64,000 bases of DNA from Saccharospirillaceae bacterium (lineage in GTDB: Bacteria; Pseudomonadota; Gammaproteobacteria; Pseudomonadales; Oceanobacteraceae): positions 62,001-126,000 of the forward strand of contig JAJOJJ010000020.1 in NCBI GenBank assembly GCA_021208685.1. Reading direction: 5' to 3'. Of the stretch, positions 34,968 to 44,840 are shown in pieces. How positions within the stretch are numbered: position 1 is the first letter of the stretch; each line of letters begins with the position of its first letter. The position numbers and the translations under genes are program-made. The notes beneath the pieces are model-generated. The model saw only the letters and a program-made list of their open reading frames with translations. It had not been told where the DNA came from and searched no databases.

Positions 34968-36884
34968 ATGGCACTCGTAAAAAAACCTCAGTCTGCTGCA
35001 CCGGCCCGCAAATCCGAATTCGTCGCTCCACCTCAGGTGGCTCAGGAAGCTGAAGTGCAGCGACGCCGCGCGCGTACACTGGCCAAACAGCAACAGGTCT
35101 CTGAGCGTATTGCCGCGGCCACCGGGCAGCTGTCAGCGGGCATTGCCGAAGCCGCAGCCGCCAGCGAACAGCTGAAGAGCGCCTCCGACCAGATTGCGGT
35201 CACCGCGGAAGAAACGAGTAGCGCCACTCAGGAATGTCTGGCAGCGTTCAGTCAGGTCAACAGTGCCATTAACCGCCAGTTGACCAACGCTGACAGCTCG
35301 CGCCGTCGCTGCGAGGAGCTGTCTGGCATAGTCTTCACAACCGCCCGCGACATCGGCAGTCTGGTCGCCAATGTACGCGACGCCGCCAAACGTCAGTCGT
35401 CATCCGTCGATATGGTATCGGAACTGGAAAAGCAGGCCGCGAATATCGGCGATATTGTCAAAGCCGTGGTGCGCATTGCCGACCAGACCAACCTGTTGGC
35501 GCTCAATGCCGCCATCGAAGCCGCCCGCGCTGGTAAGCACGGGAAAGGGTTTGCTGTCGTCGCTGACGAAGTACGCACACTGGCAGAAACCTCAGAACAG
35601 AGTGCCAACCAGATCCAGTCGCTGGTGAAACAGATTCAGCAGGAAGTGAAGGTTATCGCCGAGGGGATTAAAACATCGGCCGACAACGTGCAATCGCAAG
35701 CCGATAAAAGCGATGAAGTTACTGAGCAGCTGAACGGTATTGCCCGCTTAGTGACCACACTGATGGAGGCTGCCGGTGAAATTGCTGCAGGGGCATCACA
35801 GTCCAGCATTGCCGGCCGTCAGGCATTGAAAGGAATGGAAGACATTGCCTCTGCCGCCGAAGAGCAATCCGCCGCTGCCGAGGAATCCGCCAAAACCGTC
35901 GGCGAGCAATCTCAGGCGCTGGCCGAGTGTGAACGTACAGCCCAAGATCTGAACGATCTGGCCGAAGACCTGCGCAATACCACCGACGTTACCAAAAGTG
36001 CTGAAGAAGTGGCGTCCAGCGCCGAAGAATTATCCTCGGCCGTGCAGGAAATAAACCGCGCCGCCACCCAGATTATGACCGCCATTGAGCAGATCAGGCT
36101 GGGCGCGCAGACCGCCGCCGCCGCCACAGAAGAGTCGTCAGCTGCCATCAGCCAGATTGAACGCGGGTTGGAAATTGCCCAGGAGCGCGCCACCAGTACC
36201 ATCGAGCATATCGGTTCGGTTAAGGAATCACTGGCCGTAAATAAAGCCGCCATCGATAAGCTGATTCACGGTATCGGCGCATCGGTAGAATCGACCCTGC
36301 TGAGTATTCGTCAGGTGCGTGATCTGGAAATGGTGTCGCGCCGCATTGATAAAATCGTCGAAGCCATCACCATGGTATCTATCCAGACCAACATGCTGGC
36401 GGTGAATGGCTCCATCGAAGCCGCCCGCGCCGGTGAATTTGGTAAAGGCTTTGTGGTGGTTGCCACCGACATCCGCAATCTGGCGCGCGATTCCGCCGAA
36501 AATGCCGAACAGATAAAAGATCTGGTGAAAGCGGTTCAGGACCAGATTCTGCAGGTCAGCAACGATCTCGATGACATTGTCCGCACCGCCATCGAAGAAT
36601 CCGAAAAAGCCAGAGCCTCGACCTCCAACCTCAACCGTATCGAAACCGATATTCTGGATGTGGAAGGTGGTGCCACCGATATTCTGAGCGCCTCACGCGA
36701 AATATCCACCGCCATTCTGCAGGTGAAAAAAGGTTCCGAAAATATCGCCTCAGCCGCTCAGGAATCGGAAAAATCCGCCAGTGAAGCCGCCACCGCTGCC
36801 GAGCAGCAATCGCGCGGTGCTGACGAGCTGGCACAAGCGATTGAAGAAATTGCCTCTCTGGCCGACGAGCTGCAAAGCATGTAA
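34968..36884 (+). CDS. Soluble chemoreceptor with two signalling tips (DosM-like)
   Basis: 638 aa, no transmembrane helix and no recognisable ligand domain. Nearly the whole protein is heptad coiled coil with two separate MCP hairpin tips. Tip 1, at about residues 170-205, is canonical ([18 protein letters not shown] then [12 protein letters not shown]). Tip 2, at about 470-505, is diverged ([18 protein letters not shown] then [12 protein letters not shown]). Two tips 300 residues apart are the mark of DosM, the receptor of Vibrio cholerae cluster I that bridges two CheA/CheW layers in cytoplasmic arrays. The first ~50 residues are basic (KK, ARK, RRRAR). First gene of the operon, 9 bp before cheW. 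Confidence 0.9.
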   Translation: MALVKKPQSAAPARKSEFVAPPQVAQEAEVQRRRARTLAKQQQVSERIAAATGQLSAGIAEAAAASEQLKSASDQIAVTAEETSSATQECLAAFSQVNSAINRQLTNADSSRRRCEELSGIVFTTARDIGSLVANVRDAAKRQSSSVDMVSELEKQAANIGDIVKAVVRIADQTNLLALNAAIEAARAGKHGKGFAVVADEVRTLAETSEQSANQIQSLVKQIQQEVKVIAEGIKTSADNVQSQADKSDEVTEQLNGIARLVTTLMEAAGEIAAGASQSSIAGRQALKGMEDIASAAEEQSAAAEESAKTVGEQSQALAECERTAQDLNDLAEDLRNTTDVTKSAEEVASSAEELSSAVQEINRAATQIMTAIEQIRLGAQTAAAATEESSAAISQIERGLEIAQERATSTIEHIGSVKESLAVNKAAIDKLIHGIGASVESTLLSIRQVRDLEMVSRRIDKIVEAITMVSIQTNMLAVNGSIEAARAGEFGKGFVVVATDIRNLARDSAENAEQIKDLVKAVQDQILQVSNDLDDIVRTAIEESEKARASTSNLNRIETDILDVEGGATDILSASREISTAILQVKKGSENIASAAQESEKSASEAATAAEQQSRGADELAQAIEEIASLADELQSM

Positions 36885-36893
36885 GGAGGCCGT

Positions 36894-38426
36894 ATGAGCG
36901 CTGCTGAAGACTTTTCTGACGCCGACGAATCCGGCCTGAGTGACGAGCTGGATCAGTTTGTTACCTTTGTGGTTGGCGGCGAGACCTTTGCCGTGGACAT
37001 GAACCCGGTGCAGGAAATTATCCGTGTGCCGGAAACAGTGCGCGTGCCGTTATCACCCCCGGCCATGACCGGGCTTGCTAATTTACGTGGCCGTATTCTG
37101 CCGATCGTATCTCTGCGCCATATTTTCGGACTCGATGCTGCTGAAGTGTCTGATGCCAGCCGTGCCGTAGTGATTGATATTGGCCAGCCCATGGGATTTC
37201 TGGTCGACCGGGTATCAAGCGTTATCGAGATCGACGGACAGGAGCTGGAAACTACCGCACGCCTTGGTAAATCCGTCGACATCGGCTTACTCAAAGGCGT
37301 GATCCGTCAGTCCGGTAAAAACACCATGATCATGGTGCTCGACTGTCAGGCCATCATGAATCACGAGTTTGTTGCCAGCGATTTATCCGGTGCGGACAGT
37401 CTGCTCAACGAAGCGTTTCTTGACGACGATTACGACGATGAAGACGACGACAATTCCGAAGAAACCCAACTCGTCAGCTTTGTTACCGATGAGCAGGAAT
37501 ACGCCATTCCCATCGCGGATGTAAAAGAAATTGTGCAGATGCCGGAAAGGATTACCGCCGTGCCGCGTGCCGCTGCTCACATGCTGGGACTGATGAATTT
37601 ACGCGAACAGGTACTGCCGCTCATCGACATCCGCACTCTGTTTGAACTGCGAAAAAAATCCCCTGACGAAAAAAGCCGCGTCATCGTTCTGGCTTCCGAA
37701 GGTAAACCCATGGGCGTGGTGGTCGACTCGGTCAACGAAGTCCTGCGCGTGCCCAACCGCAGCGTCGAGCCAATGGTGCCGGTCATGACCCGCGATGCCA
37801 CGCTGTCGGAAATTACCGGCATTTGCCGTCTGAATGATGGCAAGCGGCTGGTGTCTGTGCTGGACACGGCGCGCATATTTTCATCCGAACGGATTAAAGA
37901 ATCTCTGGCGATGGTGGAGGAGGACATCATGCAGGACGACAACACAGTATTCGCTACCGACGACGATGCTGATGACGACAGCCAGGTGGTGGTGTTCCGT
38001 CTGGCTGATGAAGAATACGCCGTACCGATCAACAGCGTGCAGGAAATTGTGCGTATTCCCGACGAATTGATTCACGTGCCTAAAGCACCGGCCTTTCTTG
38101 AAGGCGTTATTAATCTGCGGGGCATGGTGCTGCCGGTGGTTGATCTGCGCACCCAGCTGGGGCTTGCCTACGCCGAACGCACCGACCGTCACCGCATCAT
38201 TGTTTTTGTTATTCACGGCGTGCGCACCGGTTTTATTGTCGATCAGGTCAGCGAAGTGTTGCGCCTACCACCTGACTGCGTTGAACCATCGCCGAAAATT
38301 CCGGGTGAACACGGCGATTTTTTTTCTGGCATGGCCAACCTCAGCAAAAGCAAACGCATGCTGCAGATGATAAGACCGGAACGCCTGATTGATCAGGTCA
38401 GCAGCACTGGCGCCGCAGAGGCCTGA
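36894..38426 (+). CDS. cheW: CheW with three tandem CheW domains
   Basis: 510-aa coupling protein linking receptors to CheA. Three CheW domains are at about residues 20-160, 180-325 and 360-500. Each has the F.VGGE/YAVP strand, the E.VRIPE/P loop and the LRG..LP..DLR core (LANLRGRILPIVSLR, LMNLREQVLPLIDIR, VINLRGMVLPVVDLR). Acidic Asp/Glu-rich linkers (such as DDDYDDEDDDN) separate them. The middle domain has LREQ where the others have LRGR or LRGM, so it may differ in docking. Three domains could nucleate a ring by themselves. AAGGAGG precedes the ATG. Confidence 0.93.
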   Translation: MSAAEDFSDADESGLSDELDQFVTFVVGGETFAVDMNPVQEIIRVPETVRVPLSPPAMTGLANLRGRILPIVSLRHIFGLDAAEVSDASRAVVIDIGQPMGFLVDRVSSVIEIDGQELETTARLGKSVDIGLLKGVIRQSGKNTMIMVLDCQAIMNHEFVASDLSGADSLLNEAFLDDDYDDEDDDNSEETQLVSFVTDEQEYAIPIADVKEIVQMPERITAVPRAAAHMLGLMNLREQVLPLIDIRTLFELRKKSPDEKSRVIVLASEGKPMGVVVDSVNEVLRVPNRSVEPMVPVMTRDATLSEITGICRLNDGKRLVSVLDTARIFSSERIKESLAMVEEDIMQDDNTVFATDDDADDDSQVVVFRLADEEYAVPINSVQEIVRIPDELIHVPKAPAFLEGVINLRGMVLPVVDLRTQLGLAYAERTDRHRIIVFVIHGVRTGFIVDQVSEVLRLPPDCVEPSPKIPGEHGDFFSGMANLSKSKRMLQMIRPERLIDQVSSTGAAEA

Positions 38427-38441
38427 GGGGAGCATGAGGGC

Positions 38442-39533
38442 ATGTACATGCTGAAATTGCTGATTGTTGATGACTCGGCGCTGATGCGCCGCCACCTGAC
38501 TCAGGTATTTGAGGAAGATGGTGGCTTCATCATACGTATCGCCCGCAACGGTGCGGACGCGGTGCGTGAAAACCGCGAGTTCGAACCCGATGTGGTCACT
38601 CTTGACATCAACATGCCGGAAATGGATGGACTGTCAGCGCTGTCGCTGATCATGGCCGAACGTCCGGTGCCCGTGGTGATGGTGTCATCACTTACGACCC
38701 GTGGCGCACTCAGTACCTTTGAAGCACTTAATTTAGGCGCCATCGATTATGTCGCCAAACCCGACGGCAGCATTTCGTTGTCGGTCGATACCATCCGCCG
38801 TGATCTGCTGACCAAAGTGAAAGGCGCAGTACGGGCCAAAATACGCCCAGGCAAAAAAGCCGCAGCACCCGCCAGTCTGGCGATGCAGTCTGTCAGCGTA
38901 CGCGAACGGCCACGGAAATTCACTGCCTCAACCAACGCAGGCCACGCCGTGGGGGTGCGCGATAAAGTGATCTTAATTGGTGTGTCCACCGGTGGACCAC
39001 GCACTCTGGAAGATATTTTGCCATTGCTGCCGGCCGACCTGCCGGCACCAGTTCTGGTGGCCCAGCATATGCCTGCCAGCTTCACCAAATCCTTGTCCGG
39101 CCGGCTCAACAATCTGTGTCCGATGTCGGTATCGGAAATCGACAAAATGACACCGCTGGAAAGCGGCAACATTTACATCGGACGGGGTGGGGGCGACCTG
39201 ACGCTGGCGGTGCGTCAGAACCGGTTGGTGGGATTATCGTGTCCTGAAGATCCTGAATTTCTCTGGCATCCGTCGGTGGAATTGCTCGGACAGTCGGCTT
39301 TGCGCTGCTGCGAGCCTTCGAACGTGTTGGGCATCATTCTTACCGGAATGGGCAACGATGGTTCTGTGGCTTTCAGTGAACTGCACAACCGCGGGGCCAC
39401 CACTATTGCCGAAAGTGAAGAAAGCGCCATCGTGTTTGGCATGCCTGCGGAGCTGATTGCCCGACAGGGAGCCACGCACATTCTGCCGGCCAGTGCCATT
39501 GCCCAGAAAATTATCCAATGGGCCGGCCACTGA
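38442..39533 (+). CDS. cheB: Chemoreceptor methylesterase/deamidase CheB
   Basis: 363 aa. N-terminal receiver with DDSALMR, phospho-acceptor Asp55 in TLDINMPEMDG, and Lys in AKPDG. The C-terminal esterase has the catalytic Ser182 in GVSTGGP, His in VAQHMPASFT and Asp in ILTGMGNDG. Removes methyl groups that CheR adds, so the receptors in this operon are probably adapted by methylation. Two ATGs (38442 and 38448) are close together; the first follows GAGGGC. Confidence 0.95.
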   Translation: MYMLKLLIVDDSALMRRHLTQVFEEDGGFIIRIARNGADAVRENREFEPDVVTLDINMPEMDGLSALSLIMAERPVPVVMVSSLTTRGALSTFEALNLGAIDYVAKPDGSISLSVDTIRRDLLTKVKGAVRAKIRPGKKAAAPASLAMQSVSVRERPRKFTASTNAGHAVGVRDKVILIGVSTGGPRTLEDILPLLPADLPAPVLVAQHMPASFTKSLSGRLNNLCPMSVSEIDKMTPLESGNIYIGRGGGDLTLAVRQNRLVGLSCPEDPEFLWHPSVELLGQSALRCCEPSNVLGIILTGMGNDGSVAFSELHNRGATTIAESEESAIVFGMPAELIARQGATHILPASAIAQKIIQWAGH

Positions 39534-39554
39534 GGGGGTCAAAGGAGACACATT

Positions 39555-40172
39555 ATGGCTTTGCTGAAACGCAAAAAAGCATCGATAACCAAAAGCGTCA
39601 CCAAAACAAAAGACTGCTCACAGCTGCGCGCGTTGCTGATTGCTGATAGTGCGCAGGATCGGCGCTGTGCTGCGCGTGATCTTATCGGTTGCCCGCATGC
39701 GTCTACCAGTTTGCTGGAACAACTGGCATGCGAACAAGAAACATCAGTACGGCAAGTGATCCTCAGCAGCCTCACCCAGATCGGCGATCAGCCGGCCGTT
39801 ACCGGGCTGGTGCATTGTCTGCGCAGCGAGGATGTGTCGCTGCGCAACGAAGCCATAGAGGCCATGAAGCATTTACCTGAGGCGGTAGCACCCATTATGG
39901 CGAATCTGCTCAACGATCCCGATCCGGATGTTCGGATTTTTTCGGTGAATATTCTCGAATCACTGTGCCACCCGGCGGTCGAAACCTGGCTGATTGACGT
40001 CATCCGCGACGACAAACACGTGAACGTATGCGCCACTGCGGTCGACCTGCTCGGTGAAGTCGGCAGCCCCGCAGCCCTGACTGAACTTAACAACCTGAAA
40101 CAGCGCTTCGGCGATGAGCCCTATATTCAGTTCACAGCCGATCTGGCTATCCGCAGAATTCAGGGAGGCTGA
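39555..40172 (+). CDS. HEAT-repeat protein of the chemosensory operon
   Basis: 205 aa built of helical HEAT/PBS-lyase-like repeats, for example VRQVILSSLTQIGDQPAV, LRNEAIEAMKHLPEAV, VRIFSVNILESLCHPAV and VCATAVDLLGEVGSPAAL at about 30-residue steps. N-terminal 20 residues are Lys-rich. Such proteins are adaptors for protein-protein contacts. The gene sits between cheB and cheR, overlapping cheR by one base (TGATG). Its place in the operon matches a hypothetical gene of V. cholerae cluster I (from memory). A scaffolding role is inference. Confidence 0.82.
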   Translation: MALLKRKKASITKSVTKTKDCSQLRALLIADSAQDRRCAARDLIGCPHASTSLLEQLACEQETSVRQVILSSLTQIGDQPAVTGLVHCLRSEDVSLRNEAIEAMKHLPEAVAPIMANLLNDPDPDVRIFSVNILESLCHPAVETWLIDVIRDDKHVNVCATAVDLLGEVGSPAALTELNNLKQRFGDEPYIQFTADLAIRRIQGG

Positions 40173-41020
40173 TGCGGATGACAGAAGAGAGCATTTCAGA
40201 ACAGGATTTCGCTAAGTTTGCCGAATATTTCTACCGTAAGACCGGTATTAAATTCGACAGCTCGAAACGTTATTTTGTTGATAAGCGCCTGAACGAACGC
40301 ATGCGCGCCACCGACTCCGATTCATTCCGTCACTACTTTACCCTGCTGCGCTTTCAGGCCAGTGGTGAAGAACTGCAGCATCTGACCAACCTGCTGACGG
40401 TGAACGAAACCTATTTTATGCGTGAGGATTACCAGTTCCGATGTCTGGTCGATTCGGTATTACCTGACATAGTGCAACGTCACGACCGCAATAAACCCAT
40501 CCGCATCTGGTGCATTCCGTCATCATCCGGTGAAGAGCCTTACTCAATCGCCATGTATCTGCTCGAAGAATGGAGTGGCATTAATGATTGGGACGTCGAA
40601 ATCATCGCCTCCGACATCGATACCCAGATTCTCGACAACGCACGCCGCGGAATTTACAGCGAACGGTCAGTGCGTGGCGTTCCCCTGGCGTGGAAGCGCC
40701 GTTATTTCCGCGAAGTACGCGAAGGCTATCAGGTAGTCAATGACATCCGAGACGCGGTGGAGTTTACCCGGGTGAATCTGTCAGAGTCCGCCGATGTACG
40801 CCGTATGCGCGATATCGACGTGATCTTCTGCCGCAACCTGCTGATTTATTTTGATGATTTATCCCGCAAACTGGCCGCCGAATACATGTTCGAGGCACTG
40901 CGTGTCGGCGGCTACATCTGTCTCGGCCACACCGAGTCTATGGGCCGGATTTCTTCACTTTATTCTGTCCGGAAATTCCCGGCTGCGATCGTCTATCAAA
41001 GACCGCTGGAGGCGAAATGA
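40172..41020 (+). CDS. cheR: Chemoreceptor methyltransferase CheR
   Basis: 282 aa. N-terminal helical domain (FAKFAEYFYRKTGIKF, KRLNERM) and a SAM-dependent methyltransferase domain with RIWCIPSSSGEEPYSIAM in the usual cofactor site, IASDIDTQIL, and DVIFCRNLLIYFD. Methylates glutamates on receptor helices. The Cys-Ser-Thr usually seen in this loop (GCSTGEE) is replaced by PSSSGEE, a mild change. No TPR domain. Starts within the stop of the HEAT gene and overlaps cheY by 4 bp. Confidence 0.94.
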   Translation: MRMTEESISEQDFAKFAEYFYRKTGIKFDSSKRYFVDKRLNERMRATDSDSFRHYFTLLRFQASGEELQHLTNLLTVNETYFMREDYQFRCLVDSVLPDIVQRHDRNKPIRIWCIPSSSGEEPYSIAMYLLEEWSGINDWDVEIIASDIDTQILDNARRGIYSERSVRGVPLAWKRRYFREVREGYQVVNDIRDAVEFTRVNLSESADVRRMRDIDVIFCRNLLIYFDDLSRKLAAEYMFEALRVGGYICLGHTESMGRISSLYSVRKFPAAIVYQRPLEAK

Positions 41021-41388
41021 AAAATATTTTAATCATTGATGATGCCAGCACTGTGCGTCTTTACCACCGCAACATTCTTGAGGCATCGGGCTATGAGGTG
41101 GATGAAGCCACCAATGGTGTAGAGGCGCTGGAAAAAGCATTGTCCGGCCAGTTTGATCTGTTCATCGTCGATATCAACATGCCGAAAATGAACGGCTACG
41201 AATTTCTGCAGAATTTACGCAAAGAAAATATCACTCAGTCACCCGCCGTCATGGTGTCCACCGAAGCTGCCGATCTCGATCACGACCAGGCCTTTTATTC
41301 CGGGGCCAATCTGTATCTGGTGAAACCGATCAAACCCCTGCAGCTGATGACGTATGTGCGTCTTCTTATGGGAGAGGAAAGCGCATGA
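41017..41388 (+). CDS. cheY: CheY-type response regulator 1
   Basis: 123-aa single receiver domain. IIDDAST near the start, phospho-acceptor Asp52 in IVDINMPKMNG, Ser in MVSTEA and Lys in LVKPIKP. No output domain, so signalling is by protein contact, either to a motor or other target, or as a phosphate sink. Overlaps cheR and cheA by 4 bp on both sides, giving strict stoichiometric coupling with the kinase. Confidence 0.93.
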   Translation: MKNILIIDDASTVRLYHRNILEASGYEVDEATNGVEALEKALSGQFDLFIVDINMPKMNGYEFLQNLRKENITQSPAVMVSTEAADLDHDQAFYSGANLYLVKPIKPLQLMTYVRLLMGEESA

Positions 41389-44198
41389 ATCCACTACTGA
41401 AACAATTCGTCTCGGAAAGCCGGGATCTGATTCAGTCGATCAGCGAAAGCCTGCTGCTGCTGGAAAAGAACGCCAACACTCGCGACACACTGAACGAGCT
41501 GTTCCGCTTGATTCATACGTTGAAAGGCAACACCGGCCTGTTCGATTTCCCGGATATGACCCACGTATTGCATGCTGCCGAAGACATCATGGCCGAACGG
41601 CGTGACGTAGAAGCGCCCTGGGAACAGACGCTGACCGACCTTATTTTGGAGGTCATGGATTACCTCAGTGAATTCTGCAACCAGCTGGAAATCACCGATG
41701 GCAACCCCGTGTCTGACACCGTCATGGCGCATCAGCTGGCCGGGCAACTGCGAGGCTTTTCGTTGTCAGCTCAGCCGCCAGCGTCTGTCAGTGATAAACC
41801 GAAGAAAAAACCCGCTGCGCGTAAATCCCGTAAAAAGACCGATCGCCCGGAAGAGCCTGCTGAAAGCAGCACTACGGCGTCATTTACGGAAAGCGAACTG
41901 ATCCGCGCCTGGTTCTGCAGTGGCAATGAATCTCTGCTGCACCTGGTGTATACCCCAGCATCTGACTGCTTTTTTCAGGGTGAGGATCCACTGTATTCGG
42001 TGCGGCAGTTACCGGGGTTTGTTGCTGGCAGCCTGAGCTTTCAGGGGGATGGTGCAGCGGCGGAAGGCTTTGATCCATTTCAGTGTCAGACCCGTTTTTC
42101 GTTGCTGACACAGGCGAGTGAAACGGAAATCCGTGAACATTTCCGCTATGTGCCTGAGCAAATCGAATTAACCCCGTTGGCGGAGGAATTATTTCCGGTA
42201 TTGCGCGGCGACATTCAGGCCTCGGCCGTGAGTGAGGAAACCGCTGACGATCTGTGTAAAGCAGCGGAACAGAACGATAGCAGCAAACTGATGGCATTAA
42301 CCGACGCGACACTGGAGTTACTCAATCCGGATTTAAAAGTTGCCGCAGCCCTGCGCTGGCTGAAAGCTGCCACTGACGCCAGCGACACAGTACGCCAACA
42401 ACGTTGTTTGCAGGAATTGCGCGACCTGTTGCAACTGCCGCAGTGGACTTTTGCGGAGCCTGCTGCACCGGTAGCCGCTGCCAGCAAAAGTGACTCAAGT
42501 CGCAATCTGCGGCTTGAGCTGGCGCGTGACGACGAAGATGCCCTGCAGCAGATCCTGACGACGCAGAAACGTTTACTCGAAAAAGACACCCGCGACGTCT
42601 GGTCTGCCGGGCGGATAGCCTCGGCCGTCAATGTAATCCGCAATGCCCTTATCGCCATGCAGAAGGACGATGATTTACGCCGCCTCGACAGCGCTATGGA
42701 ACAGGCGCTGCAAGTTCAGCCGGCCGCTCTGGCCGCCGAATTAGACGTCCTGACCGTTGCTGCTGACGTCAGCCCGGAGAATACAGTGTCAGCGACAGCA
42801 ACTCCGGCAACGGTTGCCAGTACGGCAGACAACGCTCAGATCAGTGATGATGCCGGTGACGATACTGATGATGAAGAAAGCGATGATGAAGAAATAAACG
42901 ACCATGCCATGGCTGATGACACTGTGCCCGTGGTTCAGCATGTACAAAAGGCTGCGGACATTACACCCGCGAAAACCTCCGCCGAGCTGAACGATAACCT
43001 GACCGCTTCGGTTCAGAGCGGTTCGTCGCGCAGCGTTAAAGTCGATCAGGAAAAAATCGACCGGCTGATGAATCTGATCGGCGAAATGGTGGTGGCGAAA
43101 AATGCATTGCCGTATCTGGCCCGCCGTGCCGAGGAAGAGCACGGGCTGCGCGATCTTGGTCGCGATATTAAAGAGCAGTTTGCGGTTATCAACCGCATCG
43201 CCGAAGAAATGCAGGATTCCATCATGCAGATCCGCATGATGCCGTTCTCATTTATCACCATGCGTTTCCCGCGTTTGGTTCGCGATATTTCACGCCGTCT
43301 GAATAAAAACGTGCAGCTCATGATTGAGGGTGAAGACACGGAAGCCGATAAAAACATCATTGAATCACTGGCTGAGCCGCTGATTCATATTTTGCGCAAT
43401 AGTCTCGACCACGGTATTGAAGCGCCGGAGGTGCGGCGCAAAGCGGGTAAACCGGCGGCCGGTACATTGACCATAAAGGCCTCGCAGGAAGCCGACCGTG
43501 TGTTAATTGAAATTCATGACGATGGTAAAGGCATCGACCCTGAGGTAATAAAACAAAAAGCTCTGGAAAAAGGCCTGATTGATGACGCCGCTTTCCAGCG
43601 GCTGACCAACCGCGAAGCCATTAATCTGGTATTAATACCTGGTTTTTCCACCGCCAGTGAAGTATCGGATTTGTCTGGTCGCGGGGTTGGTATGGATGCG
43701 GTGCGCTGCGCCGTCGAGAAAGTCAACGGCAGCATGGCGCTCGACAGTGAAGCCGGGAAAGGCACGCGTATCCGTATTTCATTGCCGATGTCGATCGCAG
43801 TGACCCGCGTCATGATTGTCGAATCCGATAACCAGCTGTTGGGTATTCCGATGGATCAGGTATTGGAAACCGTGCGCGTACCGGCGACGGATATTCATAC
43901 TGTTAAAAGCATCCAGACCACCGTGCTGCGTGAGCGGATTGTGCCGCTGCGTTCGCTCAATAATTTGCTCGCTATCGACGCCAGCCAGCGCATGAATGAA
44001 GACAATGAATGCGCCGTTCTGGTGGTACGTGTGGGCATCGATGTAATCGGCCTTATTGTCGACAATTTCCGCGGCTCGGCCGACATCATTCAGAAGCCGA
44101 TGACAGGGGTGCTGAATGGCCTCAGGGCCTATTCGGGAGCGGCACTGATCGGCGATGGCTCGGTGCTGATGATCCTTAACCTGAAGGAGATACTTTGA
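41385..44198 (+). CDS. cheA: Chemotaxis histidine kinase CheA
   Basis: 937 aa, long for CheA. Hpt domain with His44 in RLIHTLKGNTGLF. A Lys/Arg-rich linker (about 135-160) leads to a domain with FFQGEDPLYSVRQLPG (about 190-280) of the type found between Hpt and dimerisation domains of many non-flagellar CheA proteins, in place of a standard P2. A long acidic, low-complexity stretch lies at about 470-515. Dimerisation helix starts near 550 (VDQEKIDRLMNLIGEMV), ATPase with HILRNSLDHGIE, DDGKGID, GRGVGMDAV, and a C-terminal CheW-like domain. Phosphorylates the two CheY proteins and CheB. Confidence 0.95.
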   Translation: MNPLLKQFVSESRDLIQSISESLLLLEKNANTRDTLNELFRLIHTLKGNTGLFDFPDMTHVLHAAEDIMAERRDVEAPWEQTLTDLILEVMDYLSEFCNQLEITDGNPVSDTVMAHQLAGQLRGFSLSAQPPASVSDKPKKKPAARKSRKKTDRPEEPAESSTTASFTESELIRAWFCSGNESLLHLVYTPASDCFFQGEDPLYSVRQLPGFVAGSLSFQGDGAAAEGFDPFQCQTRFSLLTQASETEIREHFRYVPEQIELTPLAEELFPVLRGDIQASAVSEETADDLCKAAEQNDSSKLMALTDATLELLNPDLKVAAALRWLKAATDASDTVRQQRCLQELRDLLQLPQWTFAEPAAPVAAASKSDSSRNLRLELARDDEDALQQILTTQKRLLEKDTRDVWSAGRIASAVNVIRNALIAMQKDDDLRRLDSAMEQALQVQPAALAAELDVLTVAADVSPENTVSATATPATVASTADNAQISDDAGDDTDDEESDDEEINDHAMADDTVPVVQHVQKAADITPAKTSAELNDNLTASVQSGSSRSVKVDQEKIDRLMNLIGEMVVAKNALPYLARRAEEEHGLRDLGRDIKEQFAVINRIAEEMQDSIMQIRMMPFSFITMRFPRLVRDISRRLNKNVQLMIEGEDTEADKNIIESLAEPLIHILRNSLDHGIEAPEVRRKAGKPAAGTLTIKASQEADRVLIEIHDDGKGIDPEVIKQKALEKGLIDDAAFQRLTNREAINLVLIPGFSTASEVSDLSGRGVGMDAVRCAVEKVNGSMALDSEAGKGTRIRISLPMSIAVTRVMIVESDNQLLGIPMDQVLETVRVPATDIHTVKSIQTTVLRERIVPLRSLNNLLAIDASQRMNEDNECAVLVVRVGIDVIGLIVDNFRGSADIIQKPMTGVLNGLRAYSGAALIGDGSVLMILNLKEIL

Positions 44199-44449
44199 TG
44201 ACTATCATCTACAGTGAAACAGAGGCTTCACTCAGTGATGACGTATGTGTACAGGAGGTAGATGCCCTGATGGAGTGGTTGCTCTCTCACCCTGAAGGCC
44301 GCATTAATCTGAAACTTTGCCGCCACCTGCATCTGGCCGCACTGCAGTCGTTGATGTGCGTAAAGCGGCCTGTCACTGAATGGCCAGACGACCCCGGATT
44401 GAGATACTGGGTTGAGCCTGCTTTGTCTAAACAGGAAGACCATGTATGA
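44195..44449 (+). CDS. Small STAS-like protein of the chemosensory operon
   Basis: 84 aa. The central pattern (VDALMEWLLSHPEGRINLKLCRHL followed by HLAALQSLMCVKRPV, read across the boundary) resembles a shortened STAS domain: a strand with INL, then a helix with AALQ as in anti-sigma antagonists. It lacks the usual phosphorylated Ser, since the position before AALQ is Leu. Overlaps cheA and the second cheY by 4 bp. A gene of unknown function lies at this place in V. cholerae cluster I (from memory). Function unknown; it may bind CheY2 or CheA. Confidence 0.65.
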   Translation: MMTIIYSETEASLSDDVCVQEVDALMEWLLSHPEGRINLKLCRHLHLAALQSLMCVKRPVTEWPDDPGLRYWVEPALSKQEDHV

Positions 44450-44817
44450 GCAAAATGATTTTTCTCGTCGATGATTCTGCAACCATGCTGATGAGCATAC
44501 GCGCCAGCCTGGAAATGAACGGCTTCAAAGTCGAAACCGCCAACGATGGTATAGCAGCACTGGATCGTCTGAATGGTCTGCGCCCGGATCTGATCATCAC
44601 GGACATTAACATGCCGCGTATGGGCGGCATGGATCTCATCTTAGCGTTACGGGCCATGCCCGCCTTCCGCTTTACGCCTATTCTGACCCTGACAACGGAA
44701 AGTGAGTCGTCAAAACGTGACGAAGCCAAGCGTCTGGGCGCGACTGGCTGGTTGGTTAAACCCGTGCCGGCTGCTGATCTGGTAAGAGTCATCAGGCAGA
44801 TCGTACCAGGTGCCTGA
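44446..44817 (+). CDS. cheY: CheY-type response regulator 2
   Basis: 123-aa receiver domain. LVDDSATM, phospho-acceptor Asp53 in IITDINMPRMGG, Thr in LTLTTES and Lys in LVKPVP. Closer to flagellar CheY in its SAT.. and ITDINMP motifs than the first CheY of the operon. Lacks an output domain. Overlaps the small STAS-like gene by 4 bp and is 23 bp before the membrane receptor gene. Confidence 0.93.
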   Translation: MSKMIFLVDDSATMLMSIRASLEMNGFKVETANDGIAALDRLNGLRPDLIITDINMPRMGGMDLILALRAMPAFRFTPILTLTTESESSKRDEAKRLGATGWLVKPVPAADLVRVIRQIVPGA

Positions 44818-44840
44818 CCGGCTCCCCTTGAGAGGCTTCC

